A stretch of 64,000 nucleotides of DNA from Acinetobacter sp. SAAs474 (GCF_032823475.1 NZ_CP127915.1:3241097-3305096); one strand, 5' to 3'. Shown: positions 27,724 to 37,159, counted from the stretch's first letter. The notes: generated by a model not told the origin, from the letters alone. Translations and numbers: made by a program.

Positions 27724-28878
27724 TTAGGCTGTAGCAGCTTTGATCATGTCACGCGCAATAATAATTTGCTGGATTTGTGTTGTACCTTCATACAGACGGA
27801 ACAAACGCACATCACGGTAAAAACGCTCGATAGAATATTCACTGATATAACCGGCACCGCCATGAATCTGCAGGCAACGGTCTGCAACACGTCCACACAT
27901 TTCAGTAGCAAACATTTTGGCGCAAGAAGCCTCTGTACTGATATTTTCACCTAAATCACGGCGTCGCGCTGCGTCTAGTACCATGCATTTGGCTGCATAA
28001 ATTTCTGTTTTTGAGTCCGCCAACATGCCTTGAATCAATTGAAAATTCGCAATCGGCTGACCAAACTGTTTACGCTCTACAGCATAATTCAAGGCATCGT
28101 CCAGCATACGCTCTGCCATGCCCGTGCTGTAAGCGGCAATATGCAAGCGCCCTTTATCCAGTACTTTCATAGCGGTTTTGAAACCAACACCTTCAAGCCC
28201 GCCAATGAGTTGATCTTTATGCACACGGCAGTTATCAAATATCACATCACAGGTATACGAGCCTTTTTGACCCATTTTTTTATCAATTTTACCCAACGAC
28301 AACCCTGGTGTTCCCGCTTCAACCAAGAATGCAGAAATACCACCTGCACCCTTAATCTCAGAATTAGTGCGCGCCATAACTGTAAAAGTCTGCGCGCGCG
28401 GCGCATTGGTAATAAAACGTTTCGTGCCGTTTAAAACATAATAATCGCCATCTTTGACTGCCGAAGTTTTTAGCGAAGCTGCGTCAGAACCAGAATCTGG
28501 TTCTGTCAAACAGAATGAGCCAATGATTTCACCACTGGCATAGCGCGGCAAATACTGTTGCTTTTGTACCTCAGTACCGTCAATTAAGATGCCGCTGGAA
28601 CCAATGCCATTATTGGTACCAATCAAGGAACGGAACGCCGCAGAAGTATGCCCCAGCTCAAATGCAACTAGAACTTCCTCCTCCATGGTAATGCCCAAAC
28701 CGCCGTATTCTTCGGGAATGGTCAAGCCAAACAACCCCATATCACGCATCTGCTGCACAATATGATCGGGAATTACATCAGTTTCATCTACTTCATGTTC
28801 TAAAGGCTTTAACTCATTTTGCACAAAATCACGTATGGTCGATAACAACTGTTCCATCACTTGCTGGTCACGAATCAT
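27724..28878 (-). CDS. Acyl-CoA dehydrogenase, probable pimeloyl-CoA step
   Basis: 384 residues, complete. CLTEPDSGSDAASL, ERKQFGQPIANFQLIQ and the catalytic Glu in LYEGTTQIQQIIIARDM are all present. By context it starts beta-oxidation of pimeloyl-CoA or another ring-opened dicarboxylyl-CoA; substrate choice is inference. It is the first gene of a leftward unit with gcdH, behind a perfect IclR-type palindrome. Confidence 0.85.
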   Translation of the reverse strand: MIRDQQVMEQLLSTIRDFVQNELKPLEHEVDETDVIPDHIVQQMRDMGLFGLTIPEEYGGLGITMEEEVLVAFELGHTSAAFRSLIGTNNGIGSSGILIDGTEVQKQQYLPRYASGEIIGSFCLTEPDSGSDAASLKTSAVKDGDYYVLNGTKRFITNAPRAQTFTVMARTNSEIKGAGGISAFLVEAGTPGLSLGKIDKKMGQKGSYTCDVIFDNCRVHKDQLIGGLEGVGFKTAMKVLDKGRLHIAAYSTGMAERMLDDALNYAVERKQFGQPIANFQLIQGMLADSKTEIYAAKCMVLDAARRRDLGENISTEASCAKMFATEMCGRVADRCLQIHGGAGYISEYSIERFYRDVRLFRLYEGTTQIQQIIIARDMIKAATA

Positions 28879-28928
28879 TTTTCTCTCCTACTCCATGTAA
28901 GCATTTAAGCGTTTAAATATGTTATTTA

Positions 28929-28943
28929 TTTCGTTATACGAAA
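28929..28943. promoter_or_regulatory. IclR-type operator before the acyl-CoA dehydrogenase
   Basis: TTTCGTTATACGAAA is a near-perfect 15-base palindrome 51 bases upstream of the start at 28878. Variants occur at 26269, 29098, 33094 and 33133. Confidence 0.65.
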
Positions 28944-29097
28944 TACATTATCAATATAATGGTTTTATGACAATAAAATTATGCAAATTTTATTTTTAAA
29001 TTGTCATTAAAAGCAAAATAGCCTATTTTTTGATTTTAAAAGTCGAATACTGATTGAATATTCCACAAAACTGCACTAAATTAAGCATAGAAATATA

Positions 29098-29112
29098 TTT
29101 TGCTATGCGGAA
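29098..29112. promoter_or_regulatory. IclR-type operator before the enoyl-CoA hydratase
   Basis: TTTTGCTATGCGGAA fits TTTYGYTATRCGRAA, the pattern of the other sites. It ends 10 bases before the chosen start at 29123, so a bound regulator would block this promoter or ribosome access. Confidence 0.6.
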
Positions 29113-29122
29113 TTTTATAAAT

Positions 29123-29902
29123 ATGAGATCATTACAGACTGTTACTATTGATTACTACACAGATGCAGTCGCCATCATTCAAATTAACCGTCCTGAAGCC
29201 AAAAATGCACTGAACACCGAAGTCAGACAACAATTGGCTGCTGCTGTGCAGGCAGAGTCAGAGAATGATGCTGTTCGGGTAATTATCATTACTGGTGGTG
29301 AAGAAGTGTTTGCTGCTGGTGCTGATTTAAAAGAGCTGGCAGAAGCATCTTCTATGGAAGTGTATTTACGTCGTGCAGAGCGTTATTGGCACAGTATTGC
29401 ACAGTGTCCCAAACCAATTATTGCAGCAGTCAACGGTTTTGCATTAGGTGGCGGCTGTGAACTAGCCATGCATGCGGACATCATTATTGCCGGTAAAAGT
29501 GCGCAATTTGGTCAGCCGGAAGTCAAAGTCGGTATTATGCCGGGTGCTGGTGGTACGCAGCGTCTGCTTCGAGCAGTTGGAAAATTTCACGCCATGCGCA
29601 TGTTAATGACCGGCTGTCTCATTTCGGCAGAAGAAGCTTTTCAGATGGGCTTAGTATCACAAATTACCGAAGATACCAACACGCTGCCTGTCGCAATAAA
29701 AATGGCGCAGCAGATTGCAAAACTGCCACCACTGGCACTGGAACAAATTAAGGAGTCTGTATTGCTTGGAGCAGATGCACCGCTCAACACTGGACTGGCT
29801 TTAGAGCGAAAAGCATTCCAACTACTGTTTGACACACAGGATCAAAAAGAAGGCATGAACGCCTTTTTGGAAAAAAGAAAGCCAAATTTCCAAGGTAAAT
29901 AA
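29123..29902 (+). CDS. badK: Enoyl-CoA hydratase, probable cyclohex-1-enecarboxyl-CoA hydratase
   Basis: 260 residues, crotonase. GGEEVFAAGADLKELAEA and NGFALGGGCELAMHADIIIA are the oxyanion loops; both catalytic Glu positions are present (CELAMH region and FGQPEVKVGIMPGAGGTQ). It resembles PaaF/BadK. In this set the BadK step (hydration of cyclohex-1-ene-1-carboxyl-CoA) is otherwise missing, so I assign it there; general beta-oxidation is the alternative. The frame opens at 29054, but I use the ATG at 29123 because an operator overlaps the longer form. Confidence 0.72.
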   Translation: MRSLQTVTIDYYTDAVAIIQINRPEAKNALNTEVRQQLAAAVQAESENDAVRVIIITGGEEVFAAGADLKELAEASSMEVYLRRAERYWHSIAQCPKPIIAAVNGFALGGGCELAMHADIIIAGKSAQFGQPEVKVGIMPGAGGTQRLLRAVGKFHAMRMLMTGCLISAEEAFQMGLVSQITEDTNTLPVAIKMAQQIAKLPPLALEQIKESVLLGADAPLNTGLALERKAFQLLFDTQDQKEGMNAFLEKRKPNFQGK

Positions 29903-30274
29903 TCACGAGGCAACTCAGCCGAACTGGAAATATTACAGCAGCTTCTTAACACGTATGTTTTAGACGATAGCTCACTCTCTTAAGCCATTTATGGCTGAAG
30001 GATAAGAAGTAAAAATCCGCAAGAGAATGAAGATAATGTCTGCTATATATCCTCTGCTTCTTGCGCTGAGCAAAGTGTTAATTTTTTAGCTGTAAGGGAG
30101 ACTTTTCTACACAGTGTAAAGAGAACGTATATATAAAATTGCATCACTTGGTTGAAAATAAACTGGCTGAAGATTTATTGGTAGAAAATCTAAAGGTACA
30201 AATAACCCCGAAAAAAATGATGCAAAAAGACGGAAAGACTAAGTAAAAAATTAAACAAAATGCAGGACCACATT
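29903..30274. other. Intergenic stretch with a short unidentified gene tail
   Basis: A frame ends at 30246 with LVENKLAEDLLVENLKVQI before a lysine-rich tail and stop. It has no start or ribosome site and looks like the end of a lost gene I cannot name. The rest has no recognised feature. Confidence 0.4.
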
Positions 30275-31801
30275 ATGCATACGGATATACAAAACATCGG
30301 CATTATTGGCGCAGGAATTATGGGAACAGGTATTGCACAAATTGCCATTCAGTCCAAACATCATGTTTATTTATATGACACACAGCCCGGTGCCGCCCAA
30401 AAAGCGCAGGCGCAGTTGGAAATCACCCTCAGCAAATTGCGCGACAAGCAGAAAATCAGCGCTGTACAATATGACGATGCACTGACGCATTTACATATTG
30501 CTGAACAGATAGAAGCGCTGCGGGATTGCCAGCTTGTAATTGAAGCGATTGTTGAAAAATTAGAGGTTAAACAAAAGCTGATGCAGCAACTTGAAGCAGT
30601 TGTCAGTCTAGATACAATTTTAGCTTCAAATACCTCATCACTATCAATTACCGCAATCGCGTCCCAATGCAAACATCCTGAACGTGTAGCCGGTTACCAT
30701 TTTTTTAATCCCGTACCGCTGATGAAAGTTGTTGAAGTAATTCAAGGCTTACGTACTAAGCCAGAAATTTCTGTACAGCTCACTGCGTTGGCACAAAAAA
30801 TGGGGCACCGTCCAGTACGTACTCAAGATACCCCTGGCTTTATTATCAACCATGCTGGACGTGCCTATGGAACAGAAGCGTTAAAAATATTAAGTGAAAA
30901 TGTCGCTTCAATTGCAAAGATTGATCAGATTTTAAAAGCATCACTGGGCTTTAAGATGGGGCCATTTGAACTGATGGATTTGACCGGTTTAGATGTATCG
31001 CATCCGGTTATGGAATCAATATATCAACAGTATTACCAAGAACCGCGTTATCGCCCCAATGTGTTAACACAGCAAATGCTGATTGGAAAAAAATTAGGCC
31101 GTAAAACCTGTGCTGGCTTTTACCTTTATATCGAACAGAAAAAACAAGAAATTAGCGAGGAAACTCATTTCTATCCTCAATCAAATGCAATTAATCACGT
31201 CTGGCTGCATACCGAATTTGAAGCAGATCTACAGTGCTTAAGCCACTATTTTCATAGCAAAGGCATTCATATCAACAACGCGAAACAGCCCAAACAAAAT
31301 GATCTGATTGTACTTGCAACTTATGGTGAAGATGCCACGCATTCAGCGCTTCGTGTAGGTGTAGATCCTAGGCGCACCGTATGTATTGACATGCTGGGTG
31401 ATTTTCAACATTGCCGCACACTAATGCCTAATCTACGAACCGAACAATCCTATATTGAAGCCGCGATACATCTCTTTAGTAGTCCAGACTGCTCGGTTAA
31501 TGTCATTGAGGAAAGTTTAGGTTTTATCAGCCAGCGTGTACTGGCCATGATTATCAATCTGGCTTGCGACATGGCACAGCAGCAAATTGCCACTGCACAA
31601 GATATTAATGATGCGGTGCGCTTGGGTTTAGCTTATCCGCACGGTCCAATTGAATGGGGTGATCTTGTAGGTGCAGATAAAATTTTGCTGATTTTGGAAC
31701 GTATGTCACAGATTAGCCATGATCCACGTTACCGCCCTAGCCCCTGGTTGCAGCGCCGCTGCAAACTTCAGCTTTCGCTCACCTATACACCTGACACCTG
31801 A
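30275..31801 (+). CDS. 3-hydroxyacyl-CoA dehydrogenase (PaaH-like)
   Basis: 508 residues. An N-terminal Rossmann domain (GIIGAGIMGTGIAQIA near residues 8-23), the substrate motif YHFFNPVPLMKVVEV and two helical C-terminal domains (LGFKMGPFELMDLTGLDV; LGLAYPHGPIEWGDLVG) match the long PaaH/HbdA type, which lacks a hydratase domain. It oxidises 3-hydroxyacyl-CoA with NAD. Start at 30275 after GCAGGACCACATT. Together with the next gene it completes beta-oxidation of ring-opened acids. Confidence 0.85.
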   Translation: MHTDIQNIGIIGAGIMGTGIAQIAIQSKHHVYLYDTQPGAAQKAQAQLEITLSKLRDKQKISAVQYDDALTHLHIAEQIEALRDCQLVIEAIVEKLEVKQKLMQQLEAVVSLDTILASNTSSLSITAIASQCKHPERVAGYHFFNPVPLMKVVEVIQGLRTKPEISVQLTALAQKMGHRPVRTQDTPGFIINHAGRAYGTEALKILSENVASIAKIDQILKASLGFKMGPFELMDLTGLDVSHPVMESIYQQYYQEPRYRPNVLTQQMLIGKKLGRKTCAGFYLYIEQKKQEISEETHFYPQSNAINHVWLHTEFEADLQCLSHYFHSKGIHINNAKQPKQNDLIVLATYGEDATHSALRVGVDPRRTVCIDMLGDFQHCRTLMPNLRTEQSYIEAAIHLFSSPDCSVNVIEESLGFISQRVLAMIINLACDMAQQQIATAQDINDAVRLGLAYPHGPIEWGDLVGADKILLILERMSQISHDPRYRPSPWLQRRCKLQLSLTYTPDT

Positions 31802-31851
31802 ATCTTCATTTTAAAAATAAATTCAACGCCCACTCTGCAAGGAATAAACTT

Positions 31852-33057
31852 ATGAATGCCTACATTTATGCAGGATTACGAACCCCTATCGGTCGCCATG
31901 CGGGCAGCCTTGCCAGCATCCGACCCGATAATTTGGTAGCGCAGGTCATTCAGGCTCTTGTCGAAAAAACTGGTATTGAACCAGTAGAAATTGAAGAAGT
32001 GATTTTAGGTAATACCAATCAAGCTGGTGAAGACTGCCGCAATGTCGCACGCAATGCATTGTTAATTGCAGGCTTACCAGTAACTGTCGCCGGACAGACC
32101 GTGAACCGCCTCTGCGCCAGTGGTCTAGCTGCGGTGATTGATGCAGCCCGTGCCATTCAATGCCAAGAAGGCGATGTTTATATTGCCGGCGGTGTAGAAA
32201 GCATGTCGCGTGCACCTTTTGTGATGGGCAAAGCGGAAAGTGCATATAGTCGCGAAGCCAAAATTTTTGATACTACTATTGGTGCACGCTTTCCCAATCC
32301 TAAACTGACCCAACTGTATGGCAATGAGTCCATGCCGGAAACCGGTGACAATGTCGCAGAAGCCTTTGGCATTAGCCGTGAAGCATCCGACCAATTTGCA
32401 GCAGCGTCACAAGCCAAATATGAGCAAGCCAAACAGGATGGCTTTTATCAAGATGAAATTTTAGCCATTGCAGTGCCGCAAGGCCGTAAAGCCCCGCCTA
32501 AAATTATTAATGAGGATGAACACCCACGCCCTACATCCAATTTTGAAGCTCTGCAAAAGTTAAAACCGCTATTTACAGACGGTGTGGTGACAGCAGGCAA
32601 TGCTTCTGGCGTCAATGATGGCGCTGCAGCTTTGTTGATTGGCAGCAGTGTATTGCAAGAAAAATACGGTATGCGTCCATTGGTAAAAATTCTAGCATCT
32701 GCATCGTCTGGTATTGAACCGCGCATTATGGGTGCAGGTCCAATTGAAGCCATCCGCAAAGCGCTTAAACGCGCAAATCTGACTTTGAATGATATGGATG
32801 TAATTGAAATCAATGAAGCCTTTGCACCGCAGGTTTTATCTTGTTTGAAAGGACTGGATATTGCATTTGACGATCCGCGGGTTAATCCAAATGGCGGTGC
32901 AATTGCAATCGGACATCCACTGGGCTGTTCCGGCGCACGCTTGGCACTGACTGCTGCACGCCAGCTGCAGCGTAAAAAGCAAAAATATGCTGTTATCAGT
33001 TTATGTATTGGCGTCGGTCAAGGCTTGGCAATGGTGATTGAAAACAGCCAACTCTAA
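31852..33057 (+). CDS. Thiolase (3-oxoadipyl/3-oxopimelyl-CoA type)
   Basis: 401 residues. The nucleophile is in NRLCASGLAAV (about C91), and C-terminal GHPLGCSGARL and CIGVGQGLAMV carry the His and second Cys. GEDCRNVARNALLIAGLP and GNESMPETGDNVAEAFGI resemble PcaF/PaaJ thiolases that act on dicarboxylyl-CoA. Here it probably cleaves 3-oxopimelyl-CoA to glutaryl-CoA and acetyl-CoA. It follows the dehydrogenase by 50 bases. Confidence 0.85.
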   Translation: MNAYIYAGLRTPIGRHAGSLASIRPDNLVAQVIQALVEKTGIEPVEIEEVILGNTNQAGEDCRNVARNALLIAGLPVTVAGQTVNRLCASGLAAVIDAARAIQCQEGDVYIAGGVESMSRAPFVMGKAESAYSREAKIFDTTIGARFPNPKLTQLYGNESMPETGDNVAEAFGISREASDQFAAASQAKYEQAKQDGFYQDEILAIAVPQGRKAPPKIINEDEHPRPTSNFEALQKLKPLFTDGVVTAGNASGVNDGAAALLIGSSVLQEKYGMRPLVKILASASSGIEPRIMGAGPIEAIRKALKRANLTLNDMDVIEINEAFAPQVLSCLKGLDIAFDDPRVNPNGGAIAIGHPLGCSGARLALTAARQLQRKKQKYAVISLCIGVGQGLAMVIENSQL

Positions 33058-33093
33058 TGCCCGCAGTCCATCTGCCCGCTTTGGGTAGTCGCT

Positions 33094-33108
33094 TTTCGCT
33101 ATACAACA
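33094..33108. promoter_or_regulatory. IclR-type operator, left copy before iclR gene
   Basis: TTTCGCTATACAACA, the left arm of an inverted pair whose mate lies at 33133. The half TTTCGCTATAC matches the other sites of the block. Confidence 0.6.
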
Positions 33109-33132
33109 CTGGATGAAAACTATCTCAAAAAG

Positions 33133-33147
33133 TTTTGTATAGCGAAA
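33133..33147. promoter_or_regulatory. IclR-type operator, right copy before iclR gene
   Basis: TTTTGTATAGCGAAA is the inverted mate of the site at 33094; the arms TTCGCTATACAA and TTGTATAGCGAA are exact complements. It lies 31 bases before the regulator start, fitting autoregulation. Confidence 0.65.
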
Positions 33148-33177
33148 TTTATTGCTATGATAATTGCACAGTGATTT

Positions 33178-34050
33178 ATGACCTTTTCAAATATTATGCA
33201 CCCGCAAGATGAAACTGCTCCTGAGCAGATCGGAAAAAAAATAAACTTGGATGAGATCCGCTTGGATCCCATCTCACATATTCATCGTGAAAATAATCCG
33301 CAATTTATTGCATCTTTAGCGCGTGGTTTAGAGATTCTGCGCTGCTTTACCCCATCTGCACAGATTTTAGGTAATCAAGAACTGTCGCAATTAACCGGCT
33401 TGCCGAAACCGACTATTGCTCGTATTACCAGCACATTGGTGTCTTTGGGTTATTTAAAGCAAATACCTAATTCCACCAAGTACACCTTAGACACAGGTGT
33501 GTTGGCATTGGGCTACGCCTCACTTTCCAATATTTCCGCACGTATTCATGCACGGCCTTATATGGAAGAAATGGCGAAATATGCCCAAGCACCGGTGGCG
33601 ATGGCGACCCGCGACCGGTTGACTATGCTGTATTTAGATGTGGTTCAGGCTGAATCTAACCTGACCATGCGCCGCCCAATTGGCTCGACCATTCCGCTAC
33701 ACAATACCGCGATGGGCCGTGCCTGTTTAGCGGCATTACCGGAAAATGAACGCAATTTTATTATGGAAGCATTGGCAAAACGTCATAAAGAGGATTGGCC
33801 GAAAGTGAAACGCGGTTTAGAACGTTCTTTTCATGACTATCAAAACTATGGCTATTGCCTATCACTGAGTGAATGGCACAAAGAAGTCAACTCAGTTGCG
33901 GTACCAATGGTGCACCCAATGCATGGGCTGCTGGTTTTTAACTGCGGTGCGCCAAGTTATTTGGTCGATCAAGAAAAGCTTGAAAATGAAATTGGCCCAC
34001 GTTTAATTTACATGGTACAGAATATTCAAGAAGCCTTAAACGCCTTATAA
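33178..34050 (+). CDS. IclR-family regulator of the alicyclic acid genes
   Basis: 290 residues. An N-terminal extension is followed by the winged helix (LARGLEILRCFTPSAQ; LSQLTGLPKPTIARITSTLVSLGYL, about 42-90) and an IclR effector domain (RPYMEEMAKYAQAPVAMATRD; PLHNTAMGRACLAALPE). PobR/PcaU/PcaR are relatives that sense aromatic or keto acids. Its own promoter carries two inverted copies of the palindrome also found before badH, the acyl-CoA dehydrogenase and the hydratase, so it is the best candidate regulator of the block. Confidence 0.85.
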   Translation: MTFSNIMHPQDETAPEQIGKKINLDEIRLDPISHIHRENNPQFIASLARGLEILRCFTPSAQILGNQELSQLTGLPKPTIARITSTLVSLGYLKQIPNSTKYTLDTGVLALGYASLSNISARIHARPYMEEMAKYAQAPVAMATRDRLTMLYLDVVQAESNLTMRRPIGSTIPLHNTAMGRACLAALPENERNFIMEALAKRHKEDWPKVKRGLERSFHDYQNYGYCLSLSEWHKEVNSVAVPMVHPMHGLLVFNCGAPSYLVDQEKLENEIGPRLIYMVQNIQEALNAL

Positions 34051-34066
34051 AGGCTAAAGTAAAATT

Positions 34067-34104
34067 AAGCCGATACTAGCAAGCCCACCAATATCGGCTT
34101 TTTT
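34067..34104 (+). terminator. Terminator after iclR gene
   Basis: AAGCCGATA, a 16-base loop, TATCGGCTT and a T run. Confidence 0.8.
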
Positions 34105-34349
34105 AATTCTATATATTTTACTCGCGCTAATCCTTCTAAACACATCTGTGCTGACTAGATAAAATCTATGCTTTGCGCCAATGCCTAGCCTTAACGGCCG
34201 TTGATATCTAAAGATCAAGCCCATAATAATGAAAAGTTCAAATAGAATAAATTCCACAAAAGGCAAAAAATTTAAAATAAAAGTCTTGAAATTAAGATTT
34301 GGTTAAACTTTAAAATCTACGTGACTGATTTTTTAAATGAGCTGCATAA

Positions 34350-34376
34350 AAACAGCCTGTAAAATACCGGCTGTTT
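34350..34376 (-). terminator. Terminator after the etf remnant
   Basis: Reverse strand: AAACAGCC, 11-base loop, GGCTGTTT, then a T-rich stretch. Ends the leftward transporter-etf unit. Confidence 0.7.
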
Positions 34377-34400
34377 AAGAAAATAAAATATTGCGCTGGC

Positions 34401-34652
34401 TTACAGGTTTCGCGCCAGCTCTGGCACTGAAGAACGGATTTGTTCTTGAGCTTCTTTAGGACTAATAGAAACAATAACGATTTCAGAAATAGCTCCTTTC
34501 TCTTTTAAGCGGACCGCTTCTTCCACTGCTATTTCACAAAATGGGTTAATTGACATTTTAACCTTAGTAAAGTCAACCCCACTATTGTCTGGCTTAACGC
34601 GAACTTTAACGTTGGCATCAACCACACGTTTTACAGCAACCACTGCTTTCAT
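34401..34652 (-). pseudogene. etfB: Electron transfer flavoprotein beta remnant, likely fused to alpha C-terminus
   Basis: 83 residues. [19 protein letters not shown] and [20 protein letters not shown] are the well conserved EtfB start; EtfB normally has about 250 residues. After about residue 73 ([10 protein letters not shown]) it jumps to [10 protein letters not shown] and stops. PEL-x-x-x-L endings are typical of EtfA, which normally follows etfB, so one large in-frame deletion may have joined the two ends. It could not carry electrons. Directly downstream of the transporter gene (2-base gap). Confidence 0.8.
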
Positions 34653-34654
34653 TT

Positions 34655-36010
34655 TTATATTTCCTCTACTTTCATATTAAAATCAGATTCATTCTGAATT
34701 TGTGCCATATCTGCACGTCGATGATTAATCAAAGATAGAGCCACCGCACCAATTAAGCCTGCAAGTGCAATGACAAAGAAATTTTGCTGAATCGGTAAGT
34801 TCAAAGCCACAATAAAACCAATTAACAGTGGTGCGCCAATTGCGCCTAGACGTCCAACGCCCGATGCCATACCAATCCCTGTCGAACGGATCACGCTTGG
34901 ATAGAATTGACCGCAATAAGAATAAGCCACAATTTGCGCGCCAGTAGAGCAAGCACCAACAACTGCAATAATAAAATAAAGCATCGTGACTGGCATCGGC
35001 AAAGTCATTAAATATAAGAAAATACTGCCTAAAATGTACATAATGACTAGTACCCATTTAATATGGAATCGGTCTGCCAGCCAGCCGCCGCCGACAGCGC
35101 CAACAATTGCACCAACATTCAATGCAATTACAAAAGTTAAGGCCGAACCTAGCGAATAACCTGACATCGCCATTAATTTTGTCAACCAAGTACTGAGTGC
35201 ATAAACCATAAATAAACAAGTGAAAAACGCAACCCAAAACATTAAGGTACTAAAAGCACGTCCGTTACTAAATAAAAGTTTCGCTGTGGGTTTTAATGTC
35301 GCGTTGGATGAACCATTAACAAAAACAGCATCCACTGCAAAATTCACATCTGGTGCAATTTGCTCTGCAATTTTACGCAGTTCGGCCTGCTTATTCTTTT
35401 TTACCAAATATACGACTGATTCCGGCATCGATTTTAAAATAAACGGTAGCAACACAACTGGCAAACCTGCAGCATAGAACACCACTTGCCAGCCATATTG
35501 TGCAATAAATTGTTTTCCTAAAACTGCCGCCAAAACCCCTCCTACGGCATAACCGGAAAACATTAATGAGGTCATCACATTACGCACTTTTTTAGGCGAA
35601 TATTCTGTCATTTGTGCCACGACATTCGGCATCACACCGCCAATCCCAAGTCCTGCAATGAAACGGACTATACTAAATGTCACAGGATCATCAGTTAAAC
35701 CAGCAATTGCCGTAAATGCACTAAATAAGAAAACACAGATGGCAATCGTTAAACGCCGACCAATTTTATCAGCCAAGCCGCCAAAAAAAATCGCCCCTAC
35801 CATCATGCCAAACAAAGCTGAACTTGCCATAAATCCAGCTGTAGATGCGCTGACATTCATTTGTTCCATAATCGACGGCAAGGCAGCTCCAGCTACAGAA
35901 ATATCATAGCCATCAAGAATAATAATCAACATACACCAAATCAGTACTTTAGTATGAAATCCATTAAATTTAGCCTCGCTGGCCAAACTTTGCATATCTA
36001 CTTTTGTCAT
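34655..36010 (-). CDS. MFS transporter of the aromatic acid (AAHS) family
   Basis: About 451 residues with 12 membrane segments. [18 protein letters not shown] holds the family DGYD motif, and [18 protein letters not shown] is the loop 2-3 motif. BenK, PcaK and VanK belong here. In the alicyclic block it probably imports cyclohexanecarboxylate or benzoate-like acids. The ATG at 36010 follows AAGGAGTTGATTG; the TTG one codon earlier is less likely. Confidence 0.85.
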   Translation of the reverse strand: MTKVDMQSLASEAKFNGFHTKVLIWCMLIIILDGYDISVAGAALPSIMEQMNVSASTAGFMASSALFGMMVGAIFFGGLADKIGRRLTIAICVFLFSAFTAIAGLTDDPVTFSIVRFIAGLGIGGVMPNVVAQMTEYSPKKVRNVMTSLMFSGYAVGGVLAAVLGKQFIAQYGWQVVFYAAGLPVVLLPFILKSMPESVVYLVKKNKQAELRKIAEQIAPDVNFAVDAVFVNGSSNATLKPTAKLLFSNGRAFSTLMFWVAFFTCLFMVYALSTWLTKLMAMSGYSLGSALTFVIALNVGAIVGAVGGGWLADRFHIKWVLVIMYILGSIFLYLMTLPMPVTMLYFIIAVVGACSTGAQIVAYSYCGQFYPSVIRSTGIGMASGVGRLGAIGAPLLIGFIVALNLPIQQNFFVIALAGLIGAVALSLINHRRADMAQIQNESDFNMKVEEI

Positions 36011-36307
36011 CAATCAACTCCTTGATTGTTCTATTTTTTGATTTTTTACTTGTAAAAATTTTTTCATCTTCGTGGTATTAGCTAGCCCGCTTATAATCCC
36101 ATTTCAACTACAGATAGAATTTAAGCCTGCATATTCCAAATCACGATTCAAATTGAATGAGATAAATATTTATATCAATACCATTACTTATTTTTACACA
36201 ATAATACCTGTAAATAATAGTTTATTATTTAATTTATGTATATATGTTGACATAAATAACAAAAAACTTATGCTCTATATGGTTATAAATAAATAAGCAT
36301 ATCTACC
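36011..36307. other. Divergent promoter region, no gene
   Basis: About 300 bases between the leftward transporter and a rightward hydratase remnant. It is AT-rich. I could not find a clear match to the IclR palindrome here. Confidence 0.4.
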
Positions 36308-36511
36308 ATGTACACAGCACTAAAGTACCAAAACAATCTCGCCATCATTACTCTCAAACGTCCTGAAGCTAGAAATGCGCTGAATACTCAAATGATTGAG
36401 CAATTGCAAGAAATCATTAGTGAGATTGCCTTAAAGAATTTACGTGCTGCCATTTTTACCGGCGACAATAAAGCGTTTTGTGCAGGTGCGGATATCACGG
36501 GTAACAAATAA
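36308..36511 (+). pseudogene. Enoyl-CoA hydratase remnant with internal deletion
   Basis: 67 residues. The start (LKYQNNLAIITLKRPEARNA) and the first oxyanion loop (DNKAFCAGADI) are normal crotonase sequence, then TGNK and a stop follow. Crotonases of about 260 residues often end in FTGN or similar, so this may be a fused first quarter and last four codons. It lacks the second oxyanion loop and catalytic residues. Third gene of the block damaged in this way. Confidence 0.75.
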
Positions 36512-36605
36512 AATAGCGATGAGAAATACATATGTGGCCGTTCACTTTCCAGCTATAGCCGATATACTGTTGACAAAATAGCAGCCACAATAAGCACCTA
36601 AAAAT

Positions 36606-37094
36606 ATGCCGGACTTCAATTTAGAGAGCTACGATCAGTCTTTATACATGCTACATAATCGACTTTTTTTCCGATTATTTCAGGTAGGCAACAGCCTTGA
36701 CCGGCAATGTCTAAACGAACTTGGTATATCTCCAGTGCATTGGGCAGTACTTGGTGCACTTTCACGGCCGCATGTAAATGAAGCGGGTATGTCATTTTCA
36801 GATTTGACTGAATATCTAGGTATTAGCAGGCAAAGCCTAGACAATATTTTGAAGCGCTTAGAACGTGAAGGTAGTGTTGAGCGCGTAACATCCCATGAAG
36901 ATAAACGTGCCAAAAATGTAGCACTTACGCCTTTTGGACAGCAAAACTGGCAAGACTTGCAAGCGCGCTTTTTCCAGTTTTACCAACAGGCTATGGCCAG
37001 TTTTAGCCTTGATGATTTAGCGAGTATGATTCACTTGCTTAATAAAGTTAATCACGGCCTGAAACAGATTCAAATCGCAGTACCTGAAAAATAG
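36606..37094 (+). CDS. MarR-family transcriptional regulator
   Basis: 162 residues. DLTEYLGISRQSLDNILKRLEREGSVERV (about 67-95) is the recognition region and HEDKRAKNVALTPFGQQN the wing. MarR proteins respond to small phenolic or acid ligands. It precedes a nitroreductase-like gene by 65 bases, read the same way. BadR, a MarR protein, regulates alicyclic acid genes in Rhodopseudomonas, so a link to the bad genes is possible but not shown. Confidence 0.8.
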   Translation: MPDFNLESYDQSLYMLHNRLFFRLFQVGNSLDRQCLNELGISPVHWAVLGALSRPHVNEAGMSFSDLTEYLGISRQSLDNILKRLEREGSVERVTSHEDKRAKNVALTPFGQQNWQDLQARFFQFYQQAMASFSLDDLASMIHLLNKVNHGLKQIQIAVPEK

Positions 37095-37159
37095 ACCTTA
37101 ATCAGATCAACTGATCTGTATAAAGTCAATTTGGGCATCATATAAAAAAGGAATTTATC

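Noticed and set aside
34054..34266. 70-residue reverse frame after the iclR gene
   Set aside because: It overlaps the iclR terminator and shows no family pattern.
36072..36296. 74-residue forward frame in the transporter/hydratase gap
   Set aside because: AT-rich spacer, no ribosome site, no motif.
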